DNA from: Bombardia bombarda
Lineage: Eukaryota; Ascomycota; Sordariomycetes; Sordariales; Lasiosphaeriaceae
Reading direction: 5' to 3'
NCBI GenBank assembly: GCA_030512295.1
Contig: JAULSR010000010.1
Coordinates: 1 to 64,000, forward strand
Length of the DNA: 64,000 nucleotides
Below, in pieces: positions 43,345 through 55,707 of the stretch. Positions within the stretch are counted from its first letter, which is position 1; every line of letters starts with the position of its first letter. The notes under the pieces are model-generated. The model did not search any database, was not told the origin of the DNA, and worked only from the letters and a program-made list of their open reading frames with translations. The translations under genes were made by a program, and so were the position numbers.

Positions 43345-44989
43345 CTACCTGGCCTCCTCCCTCTTTGTGATTTTGAGATCCATGCCCTCACACACGGTGA
43401 AGCCCTGATTATTCCACTTAAACGGCCTGATCGGATTCACCATTGCAAAGTCAAACCGAAGCATGAGCTACACGTAACACGGCATTAGTTCCAGTCCCAG
43501 CGCGCGCACCCAGACGTTATCCCAAGCAAACGCAAAACGTACCTCGAAAATGGTCTTATTCAGCTCAATACCCGCCAGCCGCATGCCCAGACACTCCCAC
43601 CTGGTCCCAGCCGCAAACACCAGTCCCTGGACCGCCTCCATCTCCCTCACCCTTTCCGGCTCCGCCTCCAGCCACCGCTCGGGCTGAAACGTCTCGGCAT
43701 CCTCGCCAAAAACCGCCTTATTCTTCATGATCCCCATGGCCGCCCACGCGACGTGCGTCCCCGCCGGCACCGTCCTGCCACAAACGACATCCTCCCTGCC
43801 CGACACCTTCGCCAAGAGCCCCGTGATGGGCGGCCACATCCTCAGCGCCTCTCGAATGACCGCCTGCAAATACACCAACCCCTTCGCCTCCCCATCGGCG
43901 ACGATCGGCCTCGTCGCCAACCCCCTCTCAACCGCCCCGTCAATCTCCCGCTGCAACCGTCCGTACGCGCCCGGGCTGGTCGACAGGTAGAAAATCGCCG
44001 TGCGGATCGCCGCCGCAGTCGTGTCCGTCCCAGCGACCAAGTGCACGACCGCCTCGCTCTCGACCTCGCTCCGCGTCATCCCCGAGTCGACAAACGCCTG
44101 CAGCACATCCCTCTTCCTCACCTTCCCCTCCCCGTACCGTCCACCAACCTGCTCCTGAACCGCCCTCAGCAGCCTGCCCACCCCTTCGCATCCGTCACCT
44201 TGGGCATGAACGGCTCAAACACGCTCGACTTGACCAGCCCCAAGACCGCGGGAAACATGGCCGCCATCTGCGTCGGCACCAGCATCGCCTCCATCGCCTC
44301 AATCACGCCCATGAAGTCACCATCCGCCTCGATATACCCAAACGGCCTGCCAAACTCGACCGCCGTCGTCACGTCCTGCGTCAGGCACTGGAACGCGAGC
44401 TGCATGTCCATCGGCCGCAGCACGCCATGGCTCGACAGATACTTGCGCTCGATCAGCCCGATAAACTTGCCCAGGTTCTCATCCACCACCTGCTCCTGAT
44501 CAGCCAGCCCCTTGCCGCTGTAGCCCGGCAGCAGGTGCGAGCGCAGCCGGTGGTGCTCCTTGTTCTCGTTGATGGTGAGGATGTTGTCGCTGCGCGGGTC
44601 GAAGCGGAAGCCCCGGTACCAGGGCGAGCGGTGGTAGCCCGAGTGCACGCTCCAGAGGCGGCGGATCTCGGCCGGGTCGCTGCAGACGAGCCAGTCGGGG
44701 CCGATGCGGGATAGGGGGCCTTGGTGACGGTCAGTGTTGGATCACAGCTGGTTCTTTGGGAGGAAGGAAGGAAGGAGTGCTGACCGTATTTACCACAGAC
44801 AGCGTGCAGGTCGTTGCACATCCCGCCGCCGATCTGGCGAGGCGCCATCCACAGCAGCTTGCTCCATCCAGCGAGCGGCGGGCCGGGGATGTGGGAGAGG
44901 CGCTTCCAGCGCAGATAGCGGGTGGCGATGAGGTATATCACGAGGGATACGAGGCTGCCGAAGAGGGCGGCTCCGGTGAGAAGCGCCAT
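43345..44989 (-). CDS. cytochrome P450 monooxygenase, 3 exons, one frameshift
   Basis: Microsomal haem-thiolate monooxygenase; substrate unknown. Exons on the minus strand: 44785-44989, 43543-44719, 43345-43467; introns of 65 bp (GTCAGC/AAG) and 75 bp (GTACGT/TAG with an ACTAATG branch). The N-terminus has a membrane anchor (about residues 5-25) and the proline hinge IPGPPLAGW. Then come KYGPLSRIGP, the I-helix AGTDTTA, ExxR in EALRMWPP, PERW, the haem loop FAAGTRWECLG, and a last exon with FDFAMVNPIRPFKW. The layout resembles pisatin-demethylase-like fungal P450s. Exon 2 breaks once, near 44180, where GGGGTGGG lacks one G needed to join DAKG to GRLLRAVQEQ. With that base the total is about 501 aa, a normal length. 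Confidence 0.88.
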
Positions 44990-47681
44990 GGCGTTATCTT
45001 GGTGAAGTGGAATAAGTCCTTATTGCAACAGCCGATGAACCGCCGACTTGTCGTGGAAATAAGGATGGTAGACACGCATGCTCTTAATCCAGCACGCCAC
45101 CACCACCACCCCGCCACCCGCCGCCACCCATATCCATGTCCCAGCCCCTCTCTCTCTCCATGCACGGCACGCTGTGCCGAACCCACAAATCCGACGCCTT
45201 GGGTGGGTTGCAACGGACCACCCTCATCATTGGCGCCGATAACAGACGCAGCTGGTACCCCTAACCGAGATGGTGTGGTACAACCAAGTTATTGTGCCAA
45301 CATCCAGATCCGCAGGGTTCTTGGGTGGATTAAACAAATTGGCGCGAAACTTCACTGGATTGCCGAATAGGGACTGGAGCAGCCTTGTAAGTCACCCCTT
45401 GTTCTTGCAGGCACATGCCAAGATGGTTGTAACCATCAAGTTGGGACTTGTTTTGAATGGGGGCTAACTGTTGTGATGTGTTTAGGGATAGCTTCACAGT
45501 ACTGTTTGTGACGCTAGCGGACATCCATTGACTGGATGATGTTCTACTTGTTGTCAAGTACGACACGGTTGTACCGCCAGTAAGTGTAAACAACCGCCAG
45601 TAAGTGTAAACAACCACCCCTTTTACTTCGATGATGAACTAGGTCTACTGTCTTGGCAACTCTGGTTTACCGCCCACCAGCCATTGGTACCTTGCAACGA
45701 CCAACCTCATCAACCTAGCTTATAGGTCTGCTGAATCAGCCCTTACAAGGTCACGCCAGATGGTAAGTAACGTACCTGAACATGAACCCGCCCATGGCTA
45801 AGGGAAAGAGTCTTGTGAGCCACGCCTCGGTTGTGCAGTCTGACGAGTCTGTTACAGCACGCTGGCTGGCAGTGATTCGCTCTCGATGACCGAGCGTCTT
45901 TTCCGAGCGCAGTGGCACACTTAAAAGCACAGGGCGCGATCTACCTGACAACAAGGATCTGTGGACTGACAGAACTGTACAAGATACACCAACATCTGCT
46001 CCCTTGTTACCGGCTTAACCCGCAACTGCACCGCAGCGTCACGTCCCAAAACAGTGCTCGAATGCCAAGTCGACATATTTGGTATTGTCAGGGGGTCATA
46101 GGCAGTCGACATTCAGCCAGTGCCGTGTCAGGTACCACTGTTGCCCGCCTCGAGGTGCAGAGGTCCATACACGACGAAAGCGTGCACCCCTCCGACTCAG
46201 CAATCCACCACCCGCTCGCCTCCGTCATCGATTGTTTCCCTTTCCACTGCCTTGTCCAAAGCTTCCATAATCGAGGCTCAGACTGAGAAAGCTGTCCCTG
46301 TCGCGCCAATGCGATGCCGTCACCGTGCAGCTTTAACTACATAGGCATCATTAACATCCAGCCCCGAGGGCAAGGCTCCAAGAAGCGAGGCGGATGCCAA
46401 GACGATGGGATTCAGTGATACTTACTCATGAGTCCCTTTTTGTGTTGGAGACTGGGGTACTCATGGTCCTGGTTGAGTACCTAGGTATCCTTCTCCCGCT
46501 ACCACACACCACCCTTGTCTCTTTTTTTCACAAGAAAACTCCTGTCACTAACATCCAGCTTCAACTCCAGATCCGATACAACAAGCCCCCGCTTGCCCGG
46601 CACTGTGATCACCTGCAGTTTGCCTGCACACGAGCTACTACTACTACGCCCGCCCACGCCCGCACACACACACACACACCTACATCTACCCTCGATCTTC
46701 CACCCAAGCAGCGACACAAGCGCGCCAAATGCGGCTTCAATAAGATACACACCACCGACACCGAGCTCGTCGTCCTGCAGCCGCCACCAACAAGACGTTG
46801 TCTTTAACTAAAGAGAATGTCGCGTGGGCGCTGGCGCTGGCGGGCCTCGTCCTGTTCACACACGAGACTCGGCGGCAGCGACGGTTGCGTGGAACAGAAA
46901 AGGCGGACGCAGCGGCGGGCCATTGCTCAGATGGCTAACATGCTTCATATCTGTCTCGCTACAAAAGGGCCGCCGAGGCGAGGGCAGCGACAGTTGCGTG
47001 CCAGCAGCAGCAGCACCGACGCCGTTTCTTCCAACCCTCTGTGCTACATTCTGGCCTTTCTCCTACTTCTCCCACGACCCTGCCCCATAAATCTCTTGAT
47101 CTTTCTCTTCCTCGTTTACTCTCTCCTGGTGGTGGAACTAACGAGACGGTCAGCGACACTGGAATGGCGAAGACTGGCGATGCCATGGTGTGTGGGGGCG
47201 GGTACTCGTGAGAATAGGGGTCAGGTAACTAGACATAGTCAAGTATCAAGTTAGGGGTTAAGGTGAGGTACCCTCTGCCTTCTTGTTACAGGTACGTCTG
47301 CCATTGTCCTATCCCTTGGAATGTTGCTGTCCTATTCTCTCTCCTTCTTTTTCCAAAGTTAACTGATGGGACAACTGGTGACGGGCGGGGACTGGCGAGA
47401 GGATCCTAATGGGTTGGACTGGGACTTGGATAGGTATGGGTCAGGCAACTAGGCGTTGTTAGGGGTCAAGTTAGGGGTTAAGGTAACCTCGTCTCAGCCA
47501 ATCAGATTGCAGCATTTTTCTCCCAGTGCAGTCTCTGTTTTTGAAGCCGTGGCTGTAATGGTTAAGGTTGGGACTATGGTGGTAGTTGTTTACCTACCTA
47601 CTTTTCGATTGGAACGTGGATCTTCGTTCTGCGGCAAATATTATATATGCGTACGTTGGGCGTATCATGATGTACCTTATA
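44990..47681. other. gene-poor stretch upstream of the P450 gene
   Basis: No convincing gene. Contains a 22-bp tandem duplication (about 45574-45615, CCGCCAGTAAGTGTAAACAA), a CA microsatellite (about 46662-46680), and two imperfect copies of a 50-bp segment (near 47220 and 47447) holding GTTAGGGGTTAAGGT. Open frames at 46394-47254 overlap on both strands and lack domain content. Confidence 0.4.
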
Positions 47682-47729
47682 ACGTCTGGTATACCCATTC
47701 CGGCCACCCCCCATTCCGGCCACAAAAAG

Positions 47730-49129
47730 CTATCCCCGCCCAGCAACAACAATACAGTCCTCCACGACCGTTGAAGCTTCTGAATCACTCTCTGATACCT
47801 TATCCTCCTCAGTAAGGTTATCGCTAATATCGCCACTCTCTATTTAAGCCCTCCAAATAGCTTAAATACTAGCAGACTTAGTATTTAGGCTCAATTTAAC
47901 CTTCTTCCTTTTCTTTGGTTTTAGCGTTTCAATCTTAACCTCTAAGGATTTGATTTTTTCTTCCTAGGCTGCCAAACGATAGTCCTTCTTATCGAATCCC
48001 TTAGTAATTTTCCGAATAAGCTACTAGGTATTTCTTTTATAGATATCGTGATAGTTTTCCATAGCGTTAAATATTTACTTAAAGTCTTTGCTTTGCTTCG
48101 GGGCATCCATAGCGATAAGTAACCTCCTAGCTTTAAAAATAAAAGGTATTTCTATTTTTAGTATTATAAAAGTATTTAAAAGCTAAAAGGAGGTTTTTTG
48201 GCTTGTTATTTAAAGGTTTAAATATTTATATTAGTTATAATTTTATTACTTTTTAATTTATTATAATATTTAATATTATAAGTACTTCGATTTTAATTTT
48301 ACGGTAATATTCGAGGAATTTTTATTTATTAAAAAGGCTTAAATCGGTTAAGTAATTAAAATATTTTAAATACCGACGATATATTTACTTAAAAATAAAA
48401 AAGATTAATAAATTTAATAATTAAAAGATATGAAACGTATAGGGAAATAAATAAAAGAAATGGATATTATTTTTATAATATTCCTATATAAAATCGTCCG
48501 TTTGGTAGCTTTTATAACCGTTAAATATTAATAACTTTTTTTCAAGCTTTTTAAGCGTAATAAAGGGAAGGAAAAACCTTTTAAACTATTCGAATATAAC
48601 TTTATTTAATATTTACTTATTTTATATTAGCGTAAACTCTTAGTTTTTAAATAGCTTTAAATCCTTAGGGTATTATTATATTTAAATAGTTTTCTTTTTA
48701 AATATTATTAAAAGGGGAAGGTAATAGCTAATAATTAAAATATATTCGATAAATAAGGTTTATACTTTAGAACTAGGTGTTTTTTATTAAATTATACGTT
48801 TTTTTGAAGAGTTAAGTACTAAGCCGTTACTTTTTATACCTTTTATAATCCTAGCCTCGTCCATATTATACCTATTAATAAGTTTAATAGCTTAAATAAT
48901 AAGATCGGTTAAACGCTAAAATTAAATAATAATTACTTTAAACGTAATATTATTAATATATTAGGAATCGATTAAACGGTTACGTTTAATCTTAATCTTT
49001 AAGTGCTTTTTAATAAAGTTATTAACCTATAACTTTTTTAGCTTCTCTTTTTTATTTATAATATTAAATATATAATTATTAAATTCGCGAATCTAAGCGT
49101 ATATAATAGGAAGGCTAAAAGCTTCCTAG
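47730..49129 (-). pseudogene. Fot1/pogo transposase, C-terminal part (DDE core and tail), RIP-degraded
   Basis: Reads on the minus strand after the retrotransposon insertion point. Recognisable segments in order are RYNMDEARIIKGI, SNGLVLNSSKK, PKDLKLFKN, LLIFNGYKSYQTDDFI (the VDGHGSHTTDDF-type catalytic block), and the tail KGFDKKDYRLAA, IETLKPKKRKKVKL with a nuclear-localisation-like PKKRKKV. It ends at a TAG (47730-47732). Interruptions are mostly TAA/TAG at expected Gln/Trp codons. The catalytic Asp block reads FNG instead of VDG, so the enzyme is dead. Confidence 0.82.
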
Positions 49130-49344
49130 TGTGACGGGCACCTTAGGTGCACTTTGTAATAATTATAGTTATACGCCGGAACTAACTATCCAGGTGCTTA
49201 AGCCAGGGTTTTATCCCTAGCAAGGCTAACTAAGGTGTTAACTAAAATGCTAACTAAGGAGCTATCACGTGCTAGTGCCTTAGCGCTAAGGCGCTAGTAC
49301 CTCACGAGCTATTCTACGCCTAGGAGCGGGCTAGGCCCGTGACA
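49130..49344 (-). repeat. family B 3' LTR
   Basis: 215 bp on the plus strand, TGTGACGGGC...GGCCCGTGACA. Its palindrome region reads GCCTTAGCGCTAAGGC, a G-to-A/C-to-T version of the GCCTTGGCGCCAAGGC in the 5' LTR, still perfectly palindromic. Confidence 0.9.
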
Positions 49345-49925
49345 CTACCCCCTATTTAAAAAATAGGTCCCCCTACTGATATAATCCTAAAGTTTACCCT
49401 ATTTCCCGAAGTTTACCCTATCTTTTTTTATCGGTTATTTAAGTTTGTTATTTTTAGTGATCCGCTTTCTTTTTAAGCTAGGGCGGGGGGTTATATTTTA
49501 GATGTTCGTTATAAAATTTATATATAAAATTAAATATTTTATTATTATTATTATTAGGTTATAGTTTTAAGTTATTTCGTAGTTATTAAGTTGGTTCGTT
49601 ATGATTTTTTATTTAATAAAGTATTACTAACGCTCGTTTTTCGTTTTATTATAATCGAGGATATTTTCGTATTCTTAATAATATTTTTATTATTTATTAA
49701 TACGGGATATAATTCTTCTATTATTTATTTATATGTTTTTTTATATTTGTTTTTATTTTAGAATGCTATCGTTAGGGTATAATTTAATAAGTTATACGTA
49801 AAAAGAATTATTAATTTTAATATTATTAAATAAATTTAAAATAATTATATATAATAATATTTTTAAGATTTTAAATGGTTTTTTTTATTTTAATATAAAT
49901 TTATTTAATAGTTTTTTTATATCGA

Positions 49926-50176
49926 TGTTGGAATGACAAGGTCATTCGTACTAGTCACTATAGTAACAGTAGAGAACGGGTGGGTTGGGGGTTGTTGTTG
50001 TTGTATTGATCTGCTTGTCTATATAAAAGGATCACGAACTACGGGGACAGGAAGTGGGTGGTTTTGGAGGGGTTCCTGGGACACGTGACCAATCCCCACT
50101 GTTTTGCATCCTATCGACCAATCACAGCCGTCATAGCTTGACGGCTATATGCCTCTGATTGATCGTAAATCCGACA
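49926..50176. repeat. solo LTR (251 bp) with ATCGA target duplication
   Basis: TGTTGGAATGAC...CCGACA flanked by ATCGA at 49921-49925 and 50177-50181. Contains the TATATAAAAGG box, a CCAATCACAGCC segment and an inverted GAATGAC/GTCATTC pair near its start. Near-normal base composition although embedded in DNA of very high AT content. Same family as 13734-13985. Confidence 0.9.
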
Positions 50177-53100
50177 ATCGAAGTTTTTAACGTTTAATAT
50201 AATTAATTGGCCGATTTTATATTCGGGAACGTCGCTTTTTAATATATTAATATTAATTTTATAACGGTTTTAAGTATATTTTAAAAAAATAATAATTTTA
50301 TTTTATATTACGTAAAATCGTTTAATAAGTTCGGTAATATAAAAGAATTTTTTTTTTTTAATTTTTATAAATTTAAAGTCCGGGTTTTTATAAGGTTTAA
50401 TATTTATTTTTAAATAAAAGTTATAATTAATAAAAAAAAAAGATATATCGGTTATTTTTAAAAATATATTATTATTTACGAATTTTATTAAAAAGAGTTA
50501 ATTTATTTAATTATTTTATACTTAATCGATATAAGTTTATAAATATTATTTTATTTTTGCGTTTAATCGTTTAATTTAACCGTTAATTTTGGGGTAAAAA
50601 ACGAAAAAGGGGCGTAAAATAATACCGAGCTTTTTTAAAAGTATTTTTTAAAAGGTAAATATAAATTAAATATTTTTATTAGAAATAATTATATCGGGAT
50701 ATTTATAAAATAAATAAACTCGTTTAAAAAATTATTTAGCTAGTTTTAAAATATTAAAAGTAATTATAAATATATAATATTTTATTTTAATAAATTTATT
50801 TACAACTATTAAAATATATTTATAAGTTTTATTAATTTTAATATATATAGAAAAAGGGGTAATATAATTAATAGATATATCCTTTTATAAAGTTAACAGA
50901 ATTAATAATAACTTTAAATATTCTTTAAATAATAATCTCGGGGTTTTTATTTTATTATATAATAAATAAGCGTTATAATAAACCCGAATAGCGGTAATTA
51001 TATTTAATTAATAATAAATATAATTTATAAGGTTAATTATTTTAGTTTTTTTTAAATATTTTTCTAATTTAAAAGCGTAAGTACGGTAAATGATTTATAA
51101 TTAAATTTTATAGTTTTTTAGGTTGATAAAGATTTTATTTTTAAAATAAATTTTTTTAGTTTTTATTATATAATTTATATAAGCTATTTATAGTTTTTTT
51201 TTTATTTTTAATAATTATATTTTTTTTTTTTTTAAATTTTAATTTATAACGAAATATTCGATAACGTTTTATAAAAAAATTAATTTTTTATAATTTTTAT
51301 CGATTAAATTATTTAAATATTTAAAAGTATTAATATTAGTAATATAAAGGTCGGATTCCTCCGATAATAAGTTATAATTTATATATAATAATAAAATAAT
51401 TATCGTATTTTTAAAAGTTTTTTTATTAAAATCTTTTAAAAAGGTTTTATTAAACTGCTTTAATTTAATTAAAAGGCGGATACGATTTTATAATTTTTTA
51501 TTATTATTTTTATCCGGGGTGTTTTTTAATTTACGGCTAAACGTATTTAAGCGGTAATTCGTTTTTCCGAATTTATAAATAATAATAAAATTAAATTAAA
51601 ATAAGAATTTAAATTAATATATTTATTTTAAAGTTAATTATTTTATAATAATAAACGTTTTAAAGTTTTTATAATTAATAATAATTTTAAAAAGCTTTAG
51701 GGTACTTTCGAATTTTAATTATTATTTTTTTAATATTTTAATAATAATTAATAGTTTTTTATTATAAATATTATAATTATATTTTTATATAAAATATTTA
51801 GATAAAAAGTATACGATTAAATAAAAAATATCGTCGTTTTTTTTTTATAAAAGGATTCTTTTTTATAATTTAGTTCGAAATATTTATTTCGATTATTATT
51901 AATTTAAATTAATTATAAATTTTTAATATTAAAATTATAAAAAATGCTTTTTTAAACTATTTAAATGTTTATTAATAGTTTAAAGTTTATTCTTAAAATA
52001 TATTTTTTTTAATAAAATTATAAAATAGTTTCGTTATATTAAAAAATTATTTAATAAAACGTTAATAAAAGTTAATAAATTTTAAAAAAACGTTAGAATT
52101 ATTTTTTTATAATAGGTAGAAATTAATCGATTATAGTTTTAATTTTAATTTTTTTTATTTTAATATTTTTTAAAATAATAATAATATTTAAATATTTAAT
52201 ACGTATAATATAAAATTTATATTTATTAACGTTAATTTATAAGCTTATTTCCGAAAATTATTTTAATATTATTTATATATATTAAATATACTTTTTTTTA
52301 GAATTAAAATAAATTAAAATATCGTTTAAATATATAGTTATATAATTATTAAATATTTTATATAATATATTATTAATATAATATTAAAATATAACCGGTA
52401 TTTTTTAAAAGCCGAAAAAAGTTATTAATAATTTATATAAATTAAAACAGGTAATAAAAGCTATTAATTATTTATAATTTTCCGTTATTTTAATTTTATT
52501 AAATATTATTATAATATTTAATTTAATAAAGATTTTAATTTTATAAATTATATTTAAAGTTTTATATATTAATAGAAAAAAGTACTTATTTTTTAAAGAA
52601 ATATTATTAACGTTTTAATAGTTTTAATAAATATAAACTCCCTTTCTTAATTTTTTAATTAAAAGTAAAAGTGCTACGATTTTTATTAAAGAAGGTCGAA
52701 TAAACCTTTTTATTAAATTATCGTTTAGCTAACGTTTAATAACTTTTAGTTTTATCGGTAATATAAATTTAATTCGAATATATAAAAGTTTATTTTTTAA
52801 AATAAGTTTTATTTTATAATTATAAAACCAATAAAATAATAAAACGTTTGCTTTTTAAAAAATAAATATATTTAAAAAGTTATAATATTATTCGGGGATT
52901 TTTTTTTTAAGTTTTTTTTTAAATATATATTTTTTATTTAATTTAACGAAAAACTATTTAATATCTTTTTTTATAATTTTTTTTAACGAAATAATATTAT
53001 TAAAATAATAATTAATAAAATCGTAATATTTATTTAAAAATAAAGATTTATAATATTCTAAATCCTTTTTTTTTATATTATTTAATACATTAGTTTTTTA

Positions 53101-54544
53101 AATAATTCTAATATAAAAATTAAGTTTTTAATTTATATAGCTCTCTTAAATTCTATTATAATAAATATATTAATTTATACCTTTTTTTATTTTATTATAA
53201 AAAGGAAGTTTTATATATTAAATAATTTAATATTTTAATCGTTTATTAGGTTTAAATTAATTATTATAAATTTATTTTAAATAAAATATCGAAAAATTAT
53301 TAAAAGCTTTTTTCTTACGCCGGCGATTATTTTAATTAATAAGGGTATTTTTTCTTTTTTTTAAATAGTTTTTTTTGCTTTATAAAATTCGATAAATTAC
53401 TTTAATTCTTTTTTATTAAGGATTTTTTTTATTATTATTTAATAAAATGTTTTTTTTTATTTATTAATTATTAATATTATTATATATTATTATTATTAAA
53501 CGGTAACTCCCGCCTTAATAACCCTTTTTAAAGCGTAAAAGAGTTTTAAAAATAAATAATAATTATTATATTTATTAACGAAAATTAAAAACTTTTTGCT
53601 TTATATTATATAAGGATTATATAATTTTAATTACGAAAAACCGAAAATTAAAAAGTAATTTTTATTTAAATCGGTAATTAATATTTATATATATTTTTTA
53701 TAATAATTAATTTTAAATATAAACTTTATATAATTTATAAACTAAGCTTTTTTTATTCCATTTATTAGTTTTAACGGTTTTAATTTTATAAATTTATATA
53801 AAAATAATTATAAATTATATATTAAAATAATATTTATAAATATTTTTCCGTTATATTTTAAATTTATTAAAATTAAGATTTTAATTTTATATTATTATAA
53901 TATTAAATAAAAAAAAATAAAATTAAATTATAATATTATTTTATTATATTATATAAAACTAATTTTTTTTTTTCTTTATTATATTAATTTATAGCCTCCG
54001 TTAACGATTTAAAACGGAAATAATAAATTTTTTTAATTATTAATTTCTTTTATAATAAAGCCTTATTATTAACGTTATTATTATTAACCTAAATAAAGGG
54101 GTGCCTCGGGATTATTAATAGCCGCTTATATAGCGTATTTTCCGTTTTAGCTTTAATAATTATTATTTTAATTTTAATAATATTAATTATTATAAAATCT
54201 GTTATTTTAATAATTATTATTTTTTGAGTATTTTTTGCGGCCGCTGCTTTAATAATAACCGCGGTTATTACCGTTATTATAACTTTCTCGTCCTTTTTAA
54301 TTCTATTAATTTTAGTTTTAATTTTTATTATTATCGTTAAATTAATTAATACTTTAATTAGCGTTTTAATTAGGGTTATTTTATCGGTCGAAATGTTTTT
54401 TTTTAATAGTTTAAAATTTATTAATTATTTTATTTTTATAATTAAATTAAATATAGCCGATATAAACGTATTAAATATATATATTATTATAATAATAAAA
54501 ATTATATTTTTAAATAAATAACTTTATTAAACGGGTTTATATTT

Positions 54545-54762
54545 TATAACGGGCTAAACCTTGGGTACACTTTATAATAATTGTGGTTGCACGCCGGAAC
54601 TAACTATCCGGGTGCCCAAGCCAGGGTTTTATCCCTAGGAAAGCTGACTAAGGTGTTAACTAAGATGCTAACTAAGGAGCTGTCACGTGCTAGTGCCTTG
54701 GCGCCAAGGCGCTAGTACCCCACGAGCTATTCCACGCCTAGGAGCGGGCTAGGCCCGTGACA
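54545..54762 (-). repeat. family B 5' LTR
   Basis: 218 bp. On the plus strand it starts TATAACGGGC (TGTGACGGGC after G-to-A changes) and ends GGCCCGTGACA. It keeps the perfect palindrome GCCTTGGCGCCAAGGC. Confidence 0.9.
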
Positions 54763-55030
54763 CCTAGGCTATAACCTAAGTGGTTAGATGTTTCTCCTAG
54801 GTTAAAGAAAAACGTTATTAGCTTTGGGCAGCTGTTTGGTGTGGTTTAGAGCTATTGATACGGTCCTAGAGGGTAGTCTTAGGGATACCTTAGTTAAGGG
54901 CGGCCCGGCAGATAGATTAACCCCTAGCGATAATATAAAGGGCTTGCTTAAGGTTGTAATCGGCATATCGAGCTATTGTTATATGAATAAGCGATTCTGA
55001 AAATTTGGTGGTGATCGGAGTAAAATTGGT
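54763..55030 (-). pseudogene. Fot1/pogo transposase, N-terminal part (CENP-B/psq-type helix-turn-helix)
   Basis: The minus strand reads RYADYNLKQALYIIARG, SICRAALN-GIPKTTL-DRI, then HQTAAQS--RFSLT-EKHLTT-VIA. This is the helix-turn-helix and start of the CENP-B-like DNA-binding region of Fot1-type transposases, with RIP-type stops at expected Gln/Trp positions. The frame runs directly into the insertion point (CCTAG) and continues at 49129 with EAF-LPIIYA. The likely ATG has become ATA. Confidence 0.75.
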
Positions 55031-55112
55031 GGAGGAGTTGTACGTTGAAATGGCGGTGTAAGTATGCGGGGTGGCCGGATTTATGTGGCCGGAATGGGTA
55101 TACCAGACGTTA

Positions 55113-55707
55113 TTTAGATTGTAATAAAATATTGTTTAGGTGTATGTTCAGCAGCAAGATGACCGTTTAAAGTACGAAGATGGACGAGAAAATGGCTCTG
55201 TTATGTAGCCTGGCGTGCAAGAGATTCGTGTTGTTTTTACATGATAGAATGTTGGAACAACGCTGGACTCGAAGAAGACGTATACCAAAGAGTGGGATTG
55301 AACAGGAGCTTGTTGCTCAAAGGCCCTGTCAGCCAGGCCGGATTGTGGCCTTGACATTAAGAAAATGCACTCATTTCAAGTTCAGTCATGACTTGGTTGT
55401 TAAGAGTTGTGTGATAAAGGCACAAAAGTAGTAATAGCAATTTAATAATATAACAAATTGCAAATATCATTGGACAGCGGCCAATCGCCCATCCCAAAGT
55501 GATCACCATGGTCCTCGTCAATAGCTCCAATCGATCCTAATTTCTCTCCACGAGAGGCACTATCCGACACGACCTAGTTCTTAACGCATCTCAACAAGTG
55601 AAAGGTGTATGTGATTCTTCTCAAGCCCTCAGACCTGATAAGCATCATGTGCGCAGTCTGGTTTCTAAAGCTAGCAAAACGAAACTCGATGTGGCCTCGA
55701 CTTCATC
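55113..55707. other. no gene recognised
   Basis: Flank of the pogo element back to normal composition; only short frames. Confidence 0.45.

Larger units (their letters stand above)
49130..54762 (-). mobile_element. complete family B Ty3/gypsy element, RIP-degraded, 5633 bp
   Basis: 5' LTR 54545-54762, 3' LTR 49130-49344, with a perfect 5-bp duplication CCTAG on both sides (49125-49129 and 54763-54767). The polypurine tract next to the 3' LTR is the plus-strand TACCCCCTA. The interior is AT-rich with no open frame, but the minus strand keeps the reverse-transcriptase box as YLNDILI (about 52310-52337; YLDD with Asp to Asn, a RIP-type G-to-A) and FFGF-KIPVIF where MPFGLxNAPATF is expected (about 52390-52430). 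It carries a nested solo LTR at 49926-50176 and is inserted in the pogo transposase gene. Confidence 0.9.
47682..55110 (-). mobile_element. Fot1/pogo-family DNA transposon, split by a nested retrotransposon
   Basis: Perfect 26-bp terminal inverted repeats (starting ACGTCTGGTATA; 47682-47707 and 55085-55110), each followed by a second copy of an ATCCGGCCAC-like motif, and flanked by the TA target duplication typical of Tc1/mariner-pogo elements (47680-47681 and 55111-55112). Without the insert at 49130-54762 and its duplicated CCTAG, the element is about 1.79 kb, the usual size of Fot1/Pot2-type elements. The transposase lies on the minus strand and is degraded by RIP-type stops. Confidence 0.9.

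Noticed and set aside
43753..44499. 248-codon plus-strand frame inside the P450 gene
   Set aside because: Antisense shadow of GC-rich P450 codons.
47220..47490. GTTAGGGGTTAAGG segments resembling fungal telomere repeat TTAGGG
   Set aside because: Only two imperfect direct copies with mixed units and no tandem array; this is a 50-bp local duplication, not an interstitial telomere.
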